42,856 bases of DNA from Paenibacillus sp. PL91 (lineage in GTDB: Bacteria > Bacillota > Bacilli > Paenibacillales > Paenibacillaceae): contig NZ_JABBYG020000033.1 of the NCBI RefSeq assembly GCF_012935325.2, positions 1-42,856 on the forward strand, in the 5' to 3' direction. The translations under genes were made by a program, and so were the position numbers. The notes under the pieces are model-generated. The model was not told where the DNA came from and searched no databases. It saw nothing but the letters and a program-made list of their open reading frames with translations. Positions 24,401-32,758 of the stretch are shown piece by piece. Position 1 is the stretch's first letter. Each line of letters starts with the position of its first letter.

Positions 24401-27400
24401 TCGCCTTCGAGGTGCAGGGCGCGGATTATTATTTCAAAAACGCAGTTGTCCAAAACAATGAAATCTTGCACACCTTCCTGGATCCTATTCCAGCTTGGTC
24501 TACACTTTCCGTGCCGATTTCCGCGGATCGTCTAAAGCTGGGCGAGAATGTATTGTCGATTTACGCGGGCTCCAAATCAGGCCCGTTCGATGATCGCCCC
24601 GATGAGAATAAGGATGATTTCGAGGTGCGGAACGTTCGCCTCGTGCTTGCAGACGGCACTGAGCTTTATGATCCTGCCTTCGCGAGCAAGACCGCTTCTA
24701 TCAAAATGGGCGACAGCGCGGGCAAGCATGAATTTGTTGATTTTAAATTTGCGATTCCAAATGCGAAGCTGAATGCGAAAGCTTACAAATGGAATACGCA
24801 AGAAACAGCGGATGGCGAGCATAGGATAACGTTGAGCCATCAAACATCGGGAACGATTAGCCGCAAGGTAAAGGTTGATAATACGGCTCCTGCGATTAAG
24901 CCTTCTATAACAGAAGGGAAGGACTATCGCGGTGCATTCGTTATTGACGCAGATATTACCGATGCGATTGCAGGGGTAAAAGAAAAGAAGGCAACGCTTG
25001 ATGGCAAAATAATCGAGCTGCCTTACATGACTTCTTCGGCAAAGCTTGCGCAAGGAGCGCACACGTTTGAAGTAACGGCTGCGGATAAGGTCGGGAATAC
25101 CGCTTCTGCAAAGGTGAATTTTACGGTTCCGGACGAAAATCCGCTTGCGCCAGAGCTCGTTTCGCCGCAGCAGAATGCAGCGGATCTGGGTAACGCAGTC
25201 AAGCTGTCTGTCAACGTGAAGGATCCGCTCGATGACAGTATGAAGGTTCTGTTCTTCCAAGGCTTCAAATATGATGCGAACGCAAAAGCAGGCTTCAAAG
25301 CTTATCGCAACGCAGCGGATGTTGAGCCGCCGAAGGAGATGGCGCCTGCCGGTGAGAAAGCTTTTGCAGCAGAAGATTATAAGGCAATTAGTGAGATCGA
25401 CGGACAATATCTGATCGACGACTCGGTAGAGCAATTCCCGTATCAGCGCTTTGAGATCACACTGGATCAGTCGGTCATGGATACGGATCTGGTTGAGATT
25501 AGCTGGAAGGGGAAATCGCTTGAAGGCCGCAAAGTCAGCTTGTATGTATGGAGTGCTGCTGCGAAGAAGTGGGACATGCTCGATACGATCGTTGCGGGCA
25601 ACGAGGATTTTGAGCTTAGTGCTGAGGTGGCTGCCGGTCAATATAGAGTTGGAAGCAGCATTCAAGTCATGGTGCAGGACCAAGTTGCAGAGTCTGATGA
25701 TCCTTATGATTTCTCATTCGTATGGATGTCAGATACACAATATTATTCGGAAACTTATTTCCAATACTACCGTGACAACGTAGCTTGGATTCGGGAGCAT
25801 TTGGCTGATAATAAAATCAAATACGTAATCCACACCGGTGATATCGTTGATGAATCGGACAAGGAATATCAGTGGATTGAAGCAGATAAAAATATGAAGG
25901 TGCTTGATGACGCAAAAATTCCTTACGGGGTTTTAGCCGGCAATCATGACGTCGATCATCAGAAGGGCTCTTACCTAGACTACTGGAAATGGTTCGGCGA
26001 GGATCGCTTCAAGGATCAGCCGACTTTCGGCGGGTCATATAAGAACAACATGGGGCATTATGATTTGGTATCGGCAGGCGGGAATGATTTCATCATCGTT
26101 TATATGGGCTGGGGCCTCGGCGATGAAGAGATCGACTGGATGGATAAGATCGTGAAGCAATACCCGAACCGCAAAGCAATATTGGCTTTCCATGAATATT
26201 TGCTAGTCTCGGGCAACCGGGCGCCAATTGCAGATAAGGTGTATGAACGGGTTGTTCTCCCTAACAAAAACGTTTTCGCTACGCTATCGGGCCACTATCA
26301 CGATGCAGAGCTGAAGTCGGATGCGATTGATGATAACGGCGACGGTGTTGCCGACCGTACAGTGTATCAAATGCTTGCTGATTATCAAGGCGCGGAGGAT
26401 GGCGGTCTTGGCTATATAAGATTGATGCAATTTGATATGAAAAATAACAAGCTTCATATGAAGACCTATTCGCCAACGCTTGATGATTACAATTACTACG
26501 ATCCTAAAGAATTCCCCGGCAAGGATGAATTCTCGCTTGATCTGGATCTAGGCGCAGCAAACAAACGTGTGGCAACGGACTATTTTGGCGTCCGCGTTTA
26601 TACGGGCAAGCAAATAGGAGAAACGGTAAACGCCGAAAGCGGTACGGAGGCTTCGACATTATGGAGCGATTTAAGCCCCAATACCGAATATGAATGGTAT
26701 GCGGTAGCCGAGGATGAGCATAGCGGTTTAGGCCGCTCGGACATTTGGCGCTTTTCTACAGGCGCATCAAATCCAGATCCAGGCGTGCCAACACCGACAC
26801 CGACACCGACGCCAGATCCAGGCGAGCCAACACCGACGCCAACACCGAATCCAGGCGAGCCGACGCCGACACCGACACCGACGCCAACGCCAGATCCAGG
26901 CGAGCCAACACCGACGCCAACACCGAATCCAGGCGAGCCGACGCCGACGCCAACGCCTACACCAGGCGGAGGGTTACAAGCGGTAATTGAGCTTGAGGCG
27001 ATCAAGGATGGCAGCTACAAGTTAGACAAAGAAGCTGTACAGAAAGCGATTAGCGGCGCGGCTGCAAACGCGGTTATTGAAGTGAGACTCGCCGCAGCAG
27101 CTGCTGGAACTAGCTTACTTGAGCTTAGCGGAGAGGGCGTTCGAGCTCTGCAGCAAAGCGCGCATCCTATTCGTATCGCAGCTGGAACAATAACGCTGGA
27201 CATGCCAGTCGGAGCGCTCCCAGAAGTGGCCGTACAAGCGAGCAGCATACAGCTGATCATGAGCGTCAAAGCGGCGGATGAGACGACTTCGGCGATCGCA
27301 GCGGCTGTAGAACAAAACAAGAGCTTTGCTTCAACAGGGATTGTCTATACGCTGGAGCTGAAGATCGTAAATAGCAGCGGAGCAGTTGAAACCGTTCATG

Positions 27401-28125
27401 GCTTTAATCAGCCGATTAAGGTAACACGTACGCTCTCCTTGGAGGAGCTAAAGACATTTGATGTCGATTATGCCGGTGTGTATTACTTGAACGGCAGCAC
27501 ATCAGAATATGTGCCAAGCCATTTTGAAGACAATAAAGTAGCCTTTGTAACGAATCATTTCTCCAGCTATGCGATTCTTGAGTATCGCAAAACGTTTACG
27601 GATGTAACGGGACATTGGGCAGAGCCATTCATCTCGAAATTAACAGCCAAACATGCGATTAATGGAGTTGATACGAATCATTATGCGCCGAACAAAGCGA
27701 TAACGCGTGCAGACTTTGCGGTTATAGCAGTGAAGGCGCTAGGCTTCTTCGATGTGAAAGCTGGAACAAACGCGTTCAACGATGTTCCCGCCAGCAAATA
27801 TTATGCGGCGTATGTCGATAAAGCTTCAGAGCTGGGACTGGTAACGGGCGATCAAGGAAAATTTAGACCGGATGCTGCGATTACACGTGAAGAAGCGGCG
27901 GCAATCTTAATGAGAGTTTATGCGTATGTGAACTCTACCAGCGCACCAGCTCTTGAAGGCAAAAGCTTCGACGATATTTCGTTGGCATCGAATTGGGCAC
28001 GTGAGTCCATTGAAGCAGCGAAAACGCTCGGGCTTGTTAACGGCAAGGGAGGCAATCGTTTTGAGTCAAAATCGAATGTAACGCGTGCCGAAATTGCCAA
28101 AATGATATGGACGGTTATGGAATAG
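21445..28125 (+). CDS. Giant S-layer-anchored protein: 3 lamin-tail-like repeats, metallophosphoesterase, SLH
   Basis: This 2226-residue secreted protein starts with GTG behind GAGGAG. It has a signal peptide (about residues 1-31). Three repeats of about 295 residues begin near residues 46, 341 and 639; each has an LTD-like start (ITELVPDS, EFIELYNNTD) followed by an Ig-like part (YYIEASDG). Middle beta-rich regions follow. A calcineurin-like phosphoesterase spans about 1417-1640, with SDTQ (Gln where His is usual), GDIVDESD, GNHD (~1498) and GHYHD (~1614). Then come an FN3-like segment, a Pro/Thr linker (~1782-1840), a beta domain, and three C-terminal SLH repeats from ~2050. SLH repeats bind pyruvylated wall polymer. 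The protein is probably a cell-surface phosphatase or nuclease; the substrate is unknown. Confidence 0.93.
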   Translation: MKAMPRRIKKWLSAVTLTTMLFGSLAQPSFAEEALTQAQTIEAEKGPALMITELVPDSKNVSGADAYEFIELYNNTDQPIHFKDYNLIYHYFDSSNVEQNIPWTLSTDKEVIIPSHKPVVFWVKGKTIHELNPALAVSQFNANYGTSLVEDVNVFEMKTDGGMSNSAPRDLIIKDKADNVISIASYQNDDQTKENKGIFYSYPTDGSVNMVMMARAGEMAATPGIIDPAQVPGEPHLPPVISHTAVTNATYENDLTVSAQISPSSGVTVTASVYYKNSSDAAFTQQAMTSENGSFQAVIPKEKLTESQLSYYIEASDGVEISRTSVYQVTVKTNVFDYSKVPPLLITELLPDSTNVPDSGGSDAFEFIEIYNNTDKTIDFKTYSLAYRYPDKGPSADIPWSLETADAALIPSRQAIVIWVKNKFNGSYTADDFNTLFGTALVPNKTLFPTQTYDGMANGSARDLVIKDGSGVDIAIASYQNDEQTVADKGIFYAYPIDGSKQMRMMDQPGKLTATPGTNASDQLPAETVKLPETVDAAPVVASVSHAKMEGGIQVSAAITDEKPEALQATIYYKSVSQQLFTAAPLENSAGSYKALIPASAITEATMLYYIEASDGVHKATTAEYPVTVNTEKFDSQKAPALLLTELVPDSTNIGGGDGYEFAEVYNNTDAPIHLKDYKIRYRYTDSGPSADVIWPTSNEDIIIPARETAVFWVINSYNTAATEANFNANYGGTQLVEGVNLFRLFSDGMANGGKRAIVISTNSGIEVTAAYYDNDEETKADKGIFYKYPADGTTTMIKYSPGRTAATPGSIVAGQAPAEAVHIVADHIPPTIADLTAAAEVDQSKSLEIIGDAQDEQAVKTLLLHYKSDIQTDYTKRYLTISYDDSLYHHKLFSPELIGRKFIEYYFEISDGTNTVTTNPKRVAILGGADRSDLRLNVSNEDILAGTKILRGTAEAAAADELALSIDGKALTTDTYNAVERDAYFAFEVQGADYYFKNAVVQNNEILHTFLDPIPAWSTLSVPISADRLKLGENVLSIYAGSKSGPFDDRPDENKDDFEVRNVRLVLADGTELYDPAFASKTASIKMGDSAGKHEFVDFKFAIPNAKLNAKAYKWNTQETADGEHRITLSHQTSGTISRKVKVDNTAPAIKPSITEGKDYRGAFVIDADITDAIAGVKEKKATLDGKIIELPYMTSSAKLAQGAHTFEVTAADKVGNTASAKVNFTVPDENPLAPELVSPQQNAADLGNAVKLSVNVKDPLDDSMKVLFFQGFKYDANAKAGFKAYRNAADVEPPKEMAPAGEKAFAAEDYKAISEIDGQYLIDDSVEQFPYQRFEITLDQSVMDTDLVEISWKGKSLEGRKVSLYVWSAAAKKWDMLDTIVAGNEDFELSAEVAAGQYRVGSSIQVMVQDQVAESDDPYDFSFVWMSDTQYYSETYFQYYRDNVAWIREHLADNKIKYVIHTGDIVDESDKEYQWIEADKNMKVLDDAKIPYGVLAGNHDVDHQKGSYLDYWKWFGEDRFKDQPTFGGSYKNNMGHYDLVSAGGNDFIIVYMGWGLGDEEIDWMDKIVKQYPNRKAILAFHEYLLVSGNRAPIADKVYERVVLPNKNVFATLSGHYHDAELKSDAIDDNGDGVADRTVYQMLADYQGAEDGGLGYIRLMQFDMKNNKLHMKTYSPTLDDYNYYDPKEFPGKDEFSLDLDLGAANKRVATDYFGVRVYTGKQIGETVNAESGTEASTLWSDLSPNTEYEWYAVAEDEHSGLGRSDIWRFSTGASNPDPGVPTPTPTPTPDPGEPTPTPTPNPGEPTPTPTPTPTPDPGEPTPTPTPNPGEPTPTPTPTPGGGLQAVIELEAIKDGSYKLDKEAVQKAISGAAANAVIEVRLAAAAAGTSLLELSGEGVRALQQSAHPIRIAAGTITLDMPVGALPEVAVQASSIQLIMSVKAADETTSAIAAAVEQNKSFASTGIVYTLELKIVNSSGAVETVHGFNQPIKVTRTLSLEELKTFDVDYAGVYYLNGSTSEYVPSHFEDNKVAFVTNHFSSYAILEYRKTFTDVTGHWAEPFISKLTAKHAINGVDTNHYAPNKAITRADFAVIAVKALGFFDVKAGTNAFNDVPASKYYAAYVDKASELGLVTGDQGKFRPDAAITREEAAAILMRVYAYVNSTSAPALEGKSFDDISLASNWARESIEAAKTLGLVNGKGGNRFESKSNVTRAEIAKMIWTVME
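26788..26964 (+). repeat. Imperfect tandem repeat encoding the Pro/Thr linker
   Basis: Tandem CCNAC(A/G) hexamers are arranged in alternating PTPTPTPDPGE and PTPTPTPNPGE blocks, forming an extended wall-spanning linker in the surface protein. The near-identical DNA copies make length variation by slippage likely. Confidence 0.9.
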
Positions 28126-28147
28126 TAAAATAATTAATACCCTTAAC

Positions 28148-28188
28148 AAAGATCGTTCTCCGGCAAGTCTGGGGGACGATCTTTATTT
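28148..28188 (+). terminator. Intrinsic terminator after the surface-protein gene
   Basis: Stem AAAGATCGT (28148-28156) / ACGATCTTT (28176-28184), extended inward with wobble pairs; the T-tract is interrupted (TTTATTTAT). Confidence 0.75.
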
Positions 28189-28222
28189 ATGCATTTGTTT
28201 AAGCCGCTCTGCTTTGCGTCAT

Positions 28223-28252
28223 TTGACTATGGGCTTCCTAATTCGATACAAT
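28223..28252 (+). promoter_or_regulatory. Promoter of the aminopeptidase gene
   Basis: -35 TTGACT (28223-28228) and -10 TACAAT (28247-28252) with an 18-base spacer, 63 bases before the start codon. Confidence 0.65.
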
Positions 28253-28314
28253 TTAGGTTATGCAAGCATTTAAACACAGTACAAAATCGTTATCATGGAA
28301 GGAGAATACAAATC

Positions 28315-29544
28315 ATGAATTTTGAACAACATTTAGATAAGTATGCGGAACTAATTGTAAAAATCGGCGTGAACGTACAGCAAGGACAAGAGGTATTCGT
28401 AACAGGGGCTGTCGATAATGCGGCGCTCGTTCGCCTTGTAGCAAGCAAAGCCTATGCGGCAGGCGCGAGCAATGTACATGTCGATTGGACCGATGATTCG
28501 TTGTCCCGATTAAAGTATGAGAAAGCGGCGGATGAGGTTTTCACGCGGTTCCCTGAATGGGAGACGGGCAAGCGTAACTCGTTCGTAGAGCGCGGGGCAG
28601 CTTTTATCTCTATCGTGTCCTCAAGCCCCGATTTGCTGAAAGGGATCGATTCGGGCCGTATCTCGAGCTTCCAGAAGGCTTCGGGCCAAGGGTTAAAAGA
28701 ATTCCGCAGAGCGATTCAATCCGACAAAGTAAGCTGGACAGTCGTTGCGGCCGCCAGCAAGCAATGGGCAACGAAGGTATTCCCTCAAGCAGGGGAAGAG
28801 GAAGCCGTTGAGCTGCTATGGAAGGCGATCTTCGATTCCGTCAGGTTGCATGCGGAAGATCCGGTTAAAGCATGGGAAGAGCATAACGAAAACCTACATA
28901 GCAAAGGCGAGACGCTGAACAAGAACCGTTTCCACAAATTGCATTACACAGCTCCGGGCACGGATCTTACGATTGAATTGCCTGAGACGCATATCTGGGT
29001 CGCGGCGGGCAGCACGAATGTAAACAACGTTCCCTTCATGGCGAACATGCCTACAGAGGAAGTATTTACTGTACCGCTGAAAACAGGCGTAAACGGCTAC
29101 GTTTCAAGCACGAAGCCGCTAAGCTATGGCGGCAACATTATCGATCGTTTCAAGCTGACGTTCGAGAATGGCCGGATCGTGAAGGTAGAGGCAGAGGAAG
29201 GGCAAGAGATTTTGCAGAAGCTGGTCGATATCGACGAAGGCTCGCATTACCTTGGGGAGGTCGCGCTCGTACCGCATGAGTCGCCGATTTCGCAGTCTAA
29301 CATTTTGTTCTACAACACGCTGTTTGACGAGAATGCATCGAACCACCTTGCGATAGGCAGCGGCTATGCCTTCAACATTGAGGGCGGCAAAACGATGTCA
29401 CCGGAAGAGCTTGAGGCGCACGGCGTCAACGCAAGCATTACGCATAACGATTTCATGATCGGCTCCGCAGAGATGGACATCGACGGGATTACGAAGGACG
29501 GAACAAGTGTACCGATTTTCCGTAAAGGGAATTGGGCGATTTAG
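28315..29544 (+). CDS. Aminopeptidase, M29 family (AmpS-like)
   Basis: The start at 28315 follows GAAGGAGA and gives 409 residues, matching B. subtilis AmpS and other M29 enzymes; the frame is open upstream but lacks an SD there. The protein begins MNFEQHLDKYAELIVKIG, with the M29 opening region. Putative metal ligands are in the MPTEEVFTVP, LVPHESPISQ and ITHNDFMIGS segments. It is a cytoplasmic metallo-aminopeptidase cutting N-terminal residues from short peptides. It is monocistronic, between its own promoter and terminator. Confidence 0.93.
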   Translation: MNFEQHLDKYAELIVKIGVNVQQGQEVFVTGAVDNAALVRLVASKAYAAGASNVHVDWTDDSLSRLKYEKAADEVFTRFPEWETGKRNSFVERGAAFISIVSSSPDLLKGIDSGRISSFQKASGQGLKEFRRAIQSDKVSWTVVAAASKQWATKVFPQAGEEEAVELLWKAIFDSVRLHAEDPVKAWEEHNENLHSKGETLNKNRFHKLHYTAPGTDLTIELPETHIWVAAGSTNVNNVPFMANMPTEEVFTVPLKTGVNGYVSSTKPLSYGGNIIDRFKLTFENGRIVKVEAEEGQEILQKLVDIDEGSHYLGEVALVPHESPISQSNILFYNTLFDENASNHLAIGSGYAFNIEGGKTMSPEELEAHGVNASITHNDFMIGSAEMDIDGITKDGTSVPIFRKGNWAI

Positions 29545-29569
29545 TTTTTAGTCCACAGGTTCCGCATAA

Positions 29570-29620
29570 AAGGTTATCTGGAAGAGGCGAAAGCATCTAC
29601 CAGATAGCCTTTATTGTTGT
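29570..29620 (+). terminator. Intrinsic terminator after the aminopeptidase gene
   Basis: GGTTATCTGG (29572-29581) pairs with CCAGATAGCC (29600-29609; one G-U pair), followed by TTTATTGTTGTTTT. Confidence 0.7.
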
Positions 29621-29666
29621 TTTCTGGGACTTGTTACATAAATCCGGTAACTTTCCAGCTCGCTAT

Positions 29667-29720
29667 ATGACATCTGTCATGCTTTCGTATTGACGTTTAT
29701 GACTGTGATCACCTTACACT
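29667..29720 (+). promoter_or_regulatory. des promoter with candidate DesR box
   Basis: A perfect inverted repeat ATGACA-TC-TGTCAT (29667-29680) ends 9 bases before a -35-like TTGACG (29690-29695); CTTACA/TACACT (29713-29720) gives a poor -10 at 17-19 bases. The location just upstream of -35 fits activation by phospho-DesR, which in B. subtilis binds two adjacent sites upstream of des. Confidence 0.55.
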
Positions 29721-29799
29721 TTTCTTTACAATAAAGTTAGAATACTGCGTTAGACGTCCGGGATACTCTCCAAGCGTCATATAGAGGAGGAAGAATGCG

Positions 29800-30855
29800 A
29801 TGACAGAGCCGAAATTAGCTCACCTAAAGAAAGAAGTTGCCCCATTTGAGAAAACAGATTTAAAGTCGAGCATCAGACAGCTTATTAACACCTTAGTGCC
29901 ACTCGTACTGCTCTGGTTTGCCGCTTACTATAGTCTCTCGATATCGTACTGGCTTACTGTTCCTTTGGTGCTGCTTACTTCTGGCTTCGTGATTCGGACG
30001 TTCATCATCTTCCATGACTGCTGCCACGGCTCGTTCTTCAAAAGCAAAAAGGCAAATGACATAATTGGTACCATTACAGGCGTTTTGACGCTTGTTCCTT
30101 ATAGACAGTGGAAAAATTCACATTCCATTCATCACGCAACGAGCAGTAATCTCGATAAACGCGGCACTGGCGATTTGTGGATTCTTACCATAGAAGAATA
30201 TGCAGCAGCTCCTTTGATGCGCCGCATCGCTTATCGGATGTATCGTCATCCGCTCGTTATGTTTGGGCTTGGTCCGATTGGCGTATTTTTAATTCAATAT
30301 CGTTTTAACGTAAAAGGCGCGAGACGCAAGGAAAAAATGAATACTTATTTAACGAATGCTTTGATCGTAGGCTTGTACGCTTCGCTTATATGGGCAATCG
30401 GCTGGCAAGCATTCCTGCTTGTGCAAGGTCCTGTGTTCTTTGTATCGGGTCTGCTCGGCATCTGGTTGTTCTATGTACAGCACCAATTCGAGGATTCTTA
30501 TTTTGAAAATGAAGACGAATGGAGCTATGTAAAGGCTGCCGTTGACGGAAGCTCTTACTACAAGCTGCCTAAGGTGCTGCAATGGATTACAGGCAACATC
30601 GGCTTCCACCATGTCCATCATTTGAGCCCGAAAGTGCCGAATTATTACTTGGAAAAAGCGCATAATGCAACGCCGCCGCTCCACAGAGCGACGACGATTA
30701 CGATTAGCGAAAGCTTGGAATCGCTCCAATTCCGCTTATGGGATGAAACCGACAAAAAGTTTGTCAGCTTCAAAGGAATCAAGCACCGTCTTCGGAAAAT
30801 GGAATCCGCTTCAGAGAAGCTCAAAGCAACGCAGCCAAGCTTGAAGTTTAAGTAA
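29800..30855 (+). CDS. des: Acyl-lipid fatty acid desaturase (Des)
   Basis: The 351-residue membrane enzyme equals the length of B. subtilis Des (352). The three His boxes of membrane desaturases are present: HDCCH, HSIHH and HVHHL. Transmembrane helices lie near residues 30-70 and 185-225. It introduces a cis double bond (delta-5 in B. subtilis) into membrane phospholipid acyl chains and restores fluidity in the cold. SD GGAGGAAG precedes the ATG. The next genes are desK and desR, so the whole thermosensing pathway is here. Confidence 0.95.
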   Translation: MTEPKLAHLKKEVAPFEKTDLKSSIRQLINTLVPLVLLWFAAYYSLSISYWLTVPLVLLTSGFVIRTFIIFHDCCHGSFFKSKKANDIIGTITGVLTLVPYRQWKNSHSIHHATSSNLDKRGTGDLWILTIEEYAAAPLMRRIAYRMYRHPLVMFGLGPIGVFLIQYRFNVKGARRKEKMNTYLTNALIVGLYASLIWAIGWQAFLLVQGPVFFVSGLLGIWLFYVQHQFEDSYFENEDEWSYVKAAVDGSSYYKLPKVLQWITGNIGFHHVHHLSPKVPNYYLEKAHNATPPLHRATTITISESLESLQFRLWDETDKKFVSFKGIKHRLRKMESASEKLKATQPSLKFK

Positions 30856-30872
30856 ATAGAGACATGACTCAC

Positions 30873-30901
30873 AGAAGCCAGGCCGTTATAGGCTGGCTTC
30901 T
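30873..30901 (+). terminator. Hairpin after des (weak terminator)
   Basis: Perfect 9-bp stem AGAAGCCAG (30873-30881) / CTGGCTTCT (30893-30901), but with no T-run, so partial read-through into desK is likely. Confidence 0.45.
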
Positions 30902-31011
30902 GGCGTTTATGGCGCTTACCAGGAAAATAAATACTTGTACAAACGTATATGATAAAATGATTAGAACGACAAACGTAAACATTGCATGGCATAGAAAAAG
31001 GGTGGAAGACC

Positions 31012-32130
31012 ATGAACAAGTGGTATCAGATTTTTCATAAACAAACAGGCCTCAGCCCATACGTTTGGGTAGTTTTCTGTATTCTGCCTTTTTATTTTAT
31101 TTTTCGGTCTTCCTCGCCCTATGAGGTCGTATCCGGCATAATTATGATCATCCTGTTCTTTATTTGTTATCGGTTGTCCTTCGTTTCCAAAGGATGGCTC
31201 GTATACTTCTGGACGAGTGTGCAAATCGTCATATCGATTGCGATGACGATGTTGTTCAGCTACGTCTATTTTTCGATTTTTTTGGCGTTCTTTATCGGAA
31301 ACATTCAGAATCGAGCCGGTTTCTTCACCCTGTACACGATTCATATCGTAAGTACGTTCGTTACGGTCAACTATGGCTTTGCTACTCAAAATTCGTTGTT
31401 TTTCACCCAGTTTCCCTTCATTCTCATAAGCTTGATCGTCGTGATTCTGCTTCCGTTCAATACGTACAGCCGAAATAAGCAGGGGCAGCTCGAGGGCCAG
31501 CTTGAGGATGCGAATAAGCGAATATCGGAGCTGGTTAAGCTTGAGGAAAGGCAGCGGATCGCACGGGATCTGCATGATACGCTCGGACAGAAGCTTTCGC
31601 TGATCGGACTAAAGAGCGATCTGGCGGGGAAGCTAATGGTCAAAAATCCGACACAGGCGCAGGCTGAAATTAATGACGTACGCCAGACGGCGAGAATGGC
31701 ATTAAAGGAAGTGCGGGAAATGGTGACGCAGATGCGCGGCACGAGGCTTGAGGACGAAATGTTTCGGGTAAAGCAGATTTTGAAGGCGGCTGAAATTGAG
31801 TTCGAGCTCGAAGGCGATTTAAAGCTTGGCCAAACGAATCTATTGACTGAAAATGTACTCAGCATGTGCTTGAAGGAAGCAGTCACGAATGTCGTGAAGC
31901 ATAGCGGAGCCTCCATGTGCACGGTGAAAATTGACTCGTCGCGCACCGATTTTCTGCTTAAGGTGAAGGATAATGGCGTCGGCATCCCCGATTCGGCTAG
32001 AAATTGCGGCGGACATGGCCTTCAAGGCATGAGGGAGCGGCTTGAATTTGTAAACGGGAGCTTGGATATCGTGAATGATGACGGGGCGACCCTCGTGATC
32101 AAAGTGCCGAATGTGATCAAACAAAACTAA
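31012..32130 (+). CDS. desK: Membrane thermosensor histidine kinase DesK
   Basis: The start at 31012 (SD AAGGGTGG) gives 372 residues, close to B. subtilis DesK (370); a TTG further upstream lacks an SD. It has about five transmembrane helices in residues 15-150, then a coiled linker, then the HisKA_3 motif RIARDLHDTLGQ, with the phospho-acceptor at His188 exactly as in B. subtilis. The C-terminal HATPase has KEAVTNVVKHS, DNGVGI and GHGLQGMRERL. In the cold it acts as a kinase on DesR; when warm, as a phosphatase. Confidence 0.95.
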   Translation: MNKWYQIFHKQTGLSPYVWVVFCILPFYFIFRSSSPYEVVSGIIMIILFFICYRLSFVSKGWLVYFWTSVQIVISIAMTMLFSYVYFSIFLAFFIGNIQNRAGFFTLYTIHIVSTFVTVNYGFATQNSLFFTQFPFILISLIVVILLPFNTYSRNKQGQLEGQLEDANKRISELVKLEERQRIARDLHDTLGQKLSLIGLKSDLAGKLMVKNPTQAQAEINDVRQTARMALKEVREMVTQMRGTRLEDEMFRVKQILKAAEIEFELEGDLKLGQTNLLTENVLSMCLKEAVTNVVKHSGASMCTVKIDSSRTDFLLKVKDNGVGIPDSARNCGGHGLQGMRERLEFVNGSLDIVNDDGATLVIKVPNVIKQN

Positions 32131-32158
32131 CGCTTAGCGAACGAAGGGATTGAGGGTT

Positions 32159-32758
32159 ATGATTCGAATCGTCATTGCTGAGGATCAACGCATGTTATTG
32201 GGCGCCCTCGCTTCGCTGCTTGATCTTGAAGAGGACATGAAGGTCGTCGGAAGAGCGAGCAATGGAGAAGACGCCATAAGTTTAGTGCATCAGCATAAGC
32301 CAGACATTTGCATTATGGATATTGAGATGCCGGCTAAGACGGGGCTCGATGCTGCCGAGGAGCTGAAGGGGCAGGGCTGCAAGGTCATTATTTTGACGAC
32401 ATTTGCTAGGTCGGGTTACTTTGAACGAGCGCTCAAAGCAGGCGTGAGCGGCTACTTGCTGAAGGACAGCCCAAGTGAGGAGCTTGCCAATTCGATTCGG
32501 AGCGTCATGGCGGGAAGGCGGATCTTCGCCTCTGAACTGGTCGATGAGGCATACGGCCAGGAGAATCCGTTAACGGAGCGGGAGAAGGAAGTGCTTGTAC
32601 TTGTTGCAGACGGGAAAAATACGAAGGAAATAGCGAGCGAGCTATTCATTACGACAGGAACGGTTCGCAACTATATATCTGTCATTCTCGATAAGCTTGA
32701 CGTCAGCAACCGCATTGAAGCGATTACTCGTTTCAAGGAAAAGGGCTGGTTCAAATGA
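32159..32758 (+). CDS. desR: Response regulator DesR (NarL/LuxR type)
   Basis: The ATG at 32159, 9 bases after AAGGGA, gives 199 residues, the same as B. subtilis DesR; a TTG at 32150 is possible but too close to the SD. The receiver phospho-acceptor is Asp54 in CIMDIEMP. The C-terminal LuxR HTH has NPLTEREKEVLVLVADGKNT and TVRNYISVILDKL. When phosphorylated by DesK it activates des. Its stop overlaps the next gene's start (ATGA). Confidence 0.95.
   Translation: MIRIVIAEDQRMLLGALASLLDLEEDMKVVGRASNGEDAISLVHQHKPDICIMDIEMPAKTGLDAAEELKGQGCKVIILTTFARSGYFERALKAGVSGYLLKDSPSEELANSIRSVMAGRRIFASELVDEAYGQENPLTEREKEVLVLVADGKNTKEIASELFITTGTVRNYISVILDKLDVSNRIEAITRFKEKGWFK

Noticed and set aside
24577..25683. 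368-codon open frame antisense to the giant surface gene
   Set aside because: No SD, Arg/Cys/Ile-rich composition typical of a shadow frame, and it lies fully inside a well-supported gene.
26598..27005. Gly/Val-repeat frame on the minus strand
   Set aside because: It is the reverse complement of the Pro/Thr linker repeat, not a separate repeat protein.
30961..31575. 204-codon frame antisense to desK
   Set aside because: It lies opposite the DesK membrane and kinase region with no domain or SD; a shadow of a real gene.
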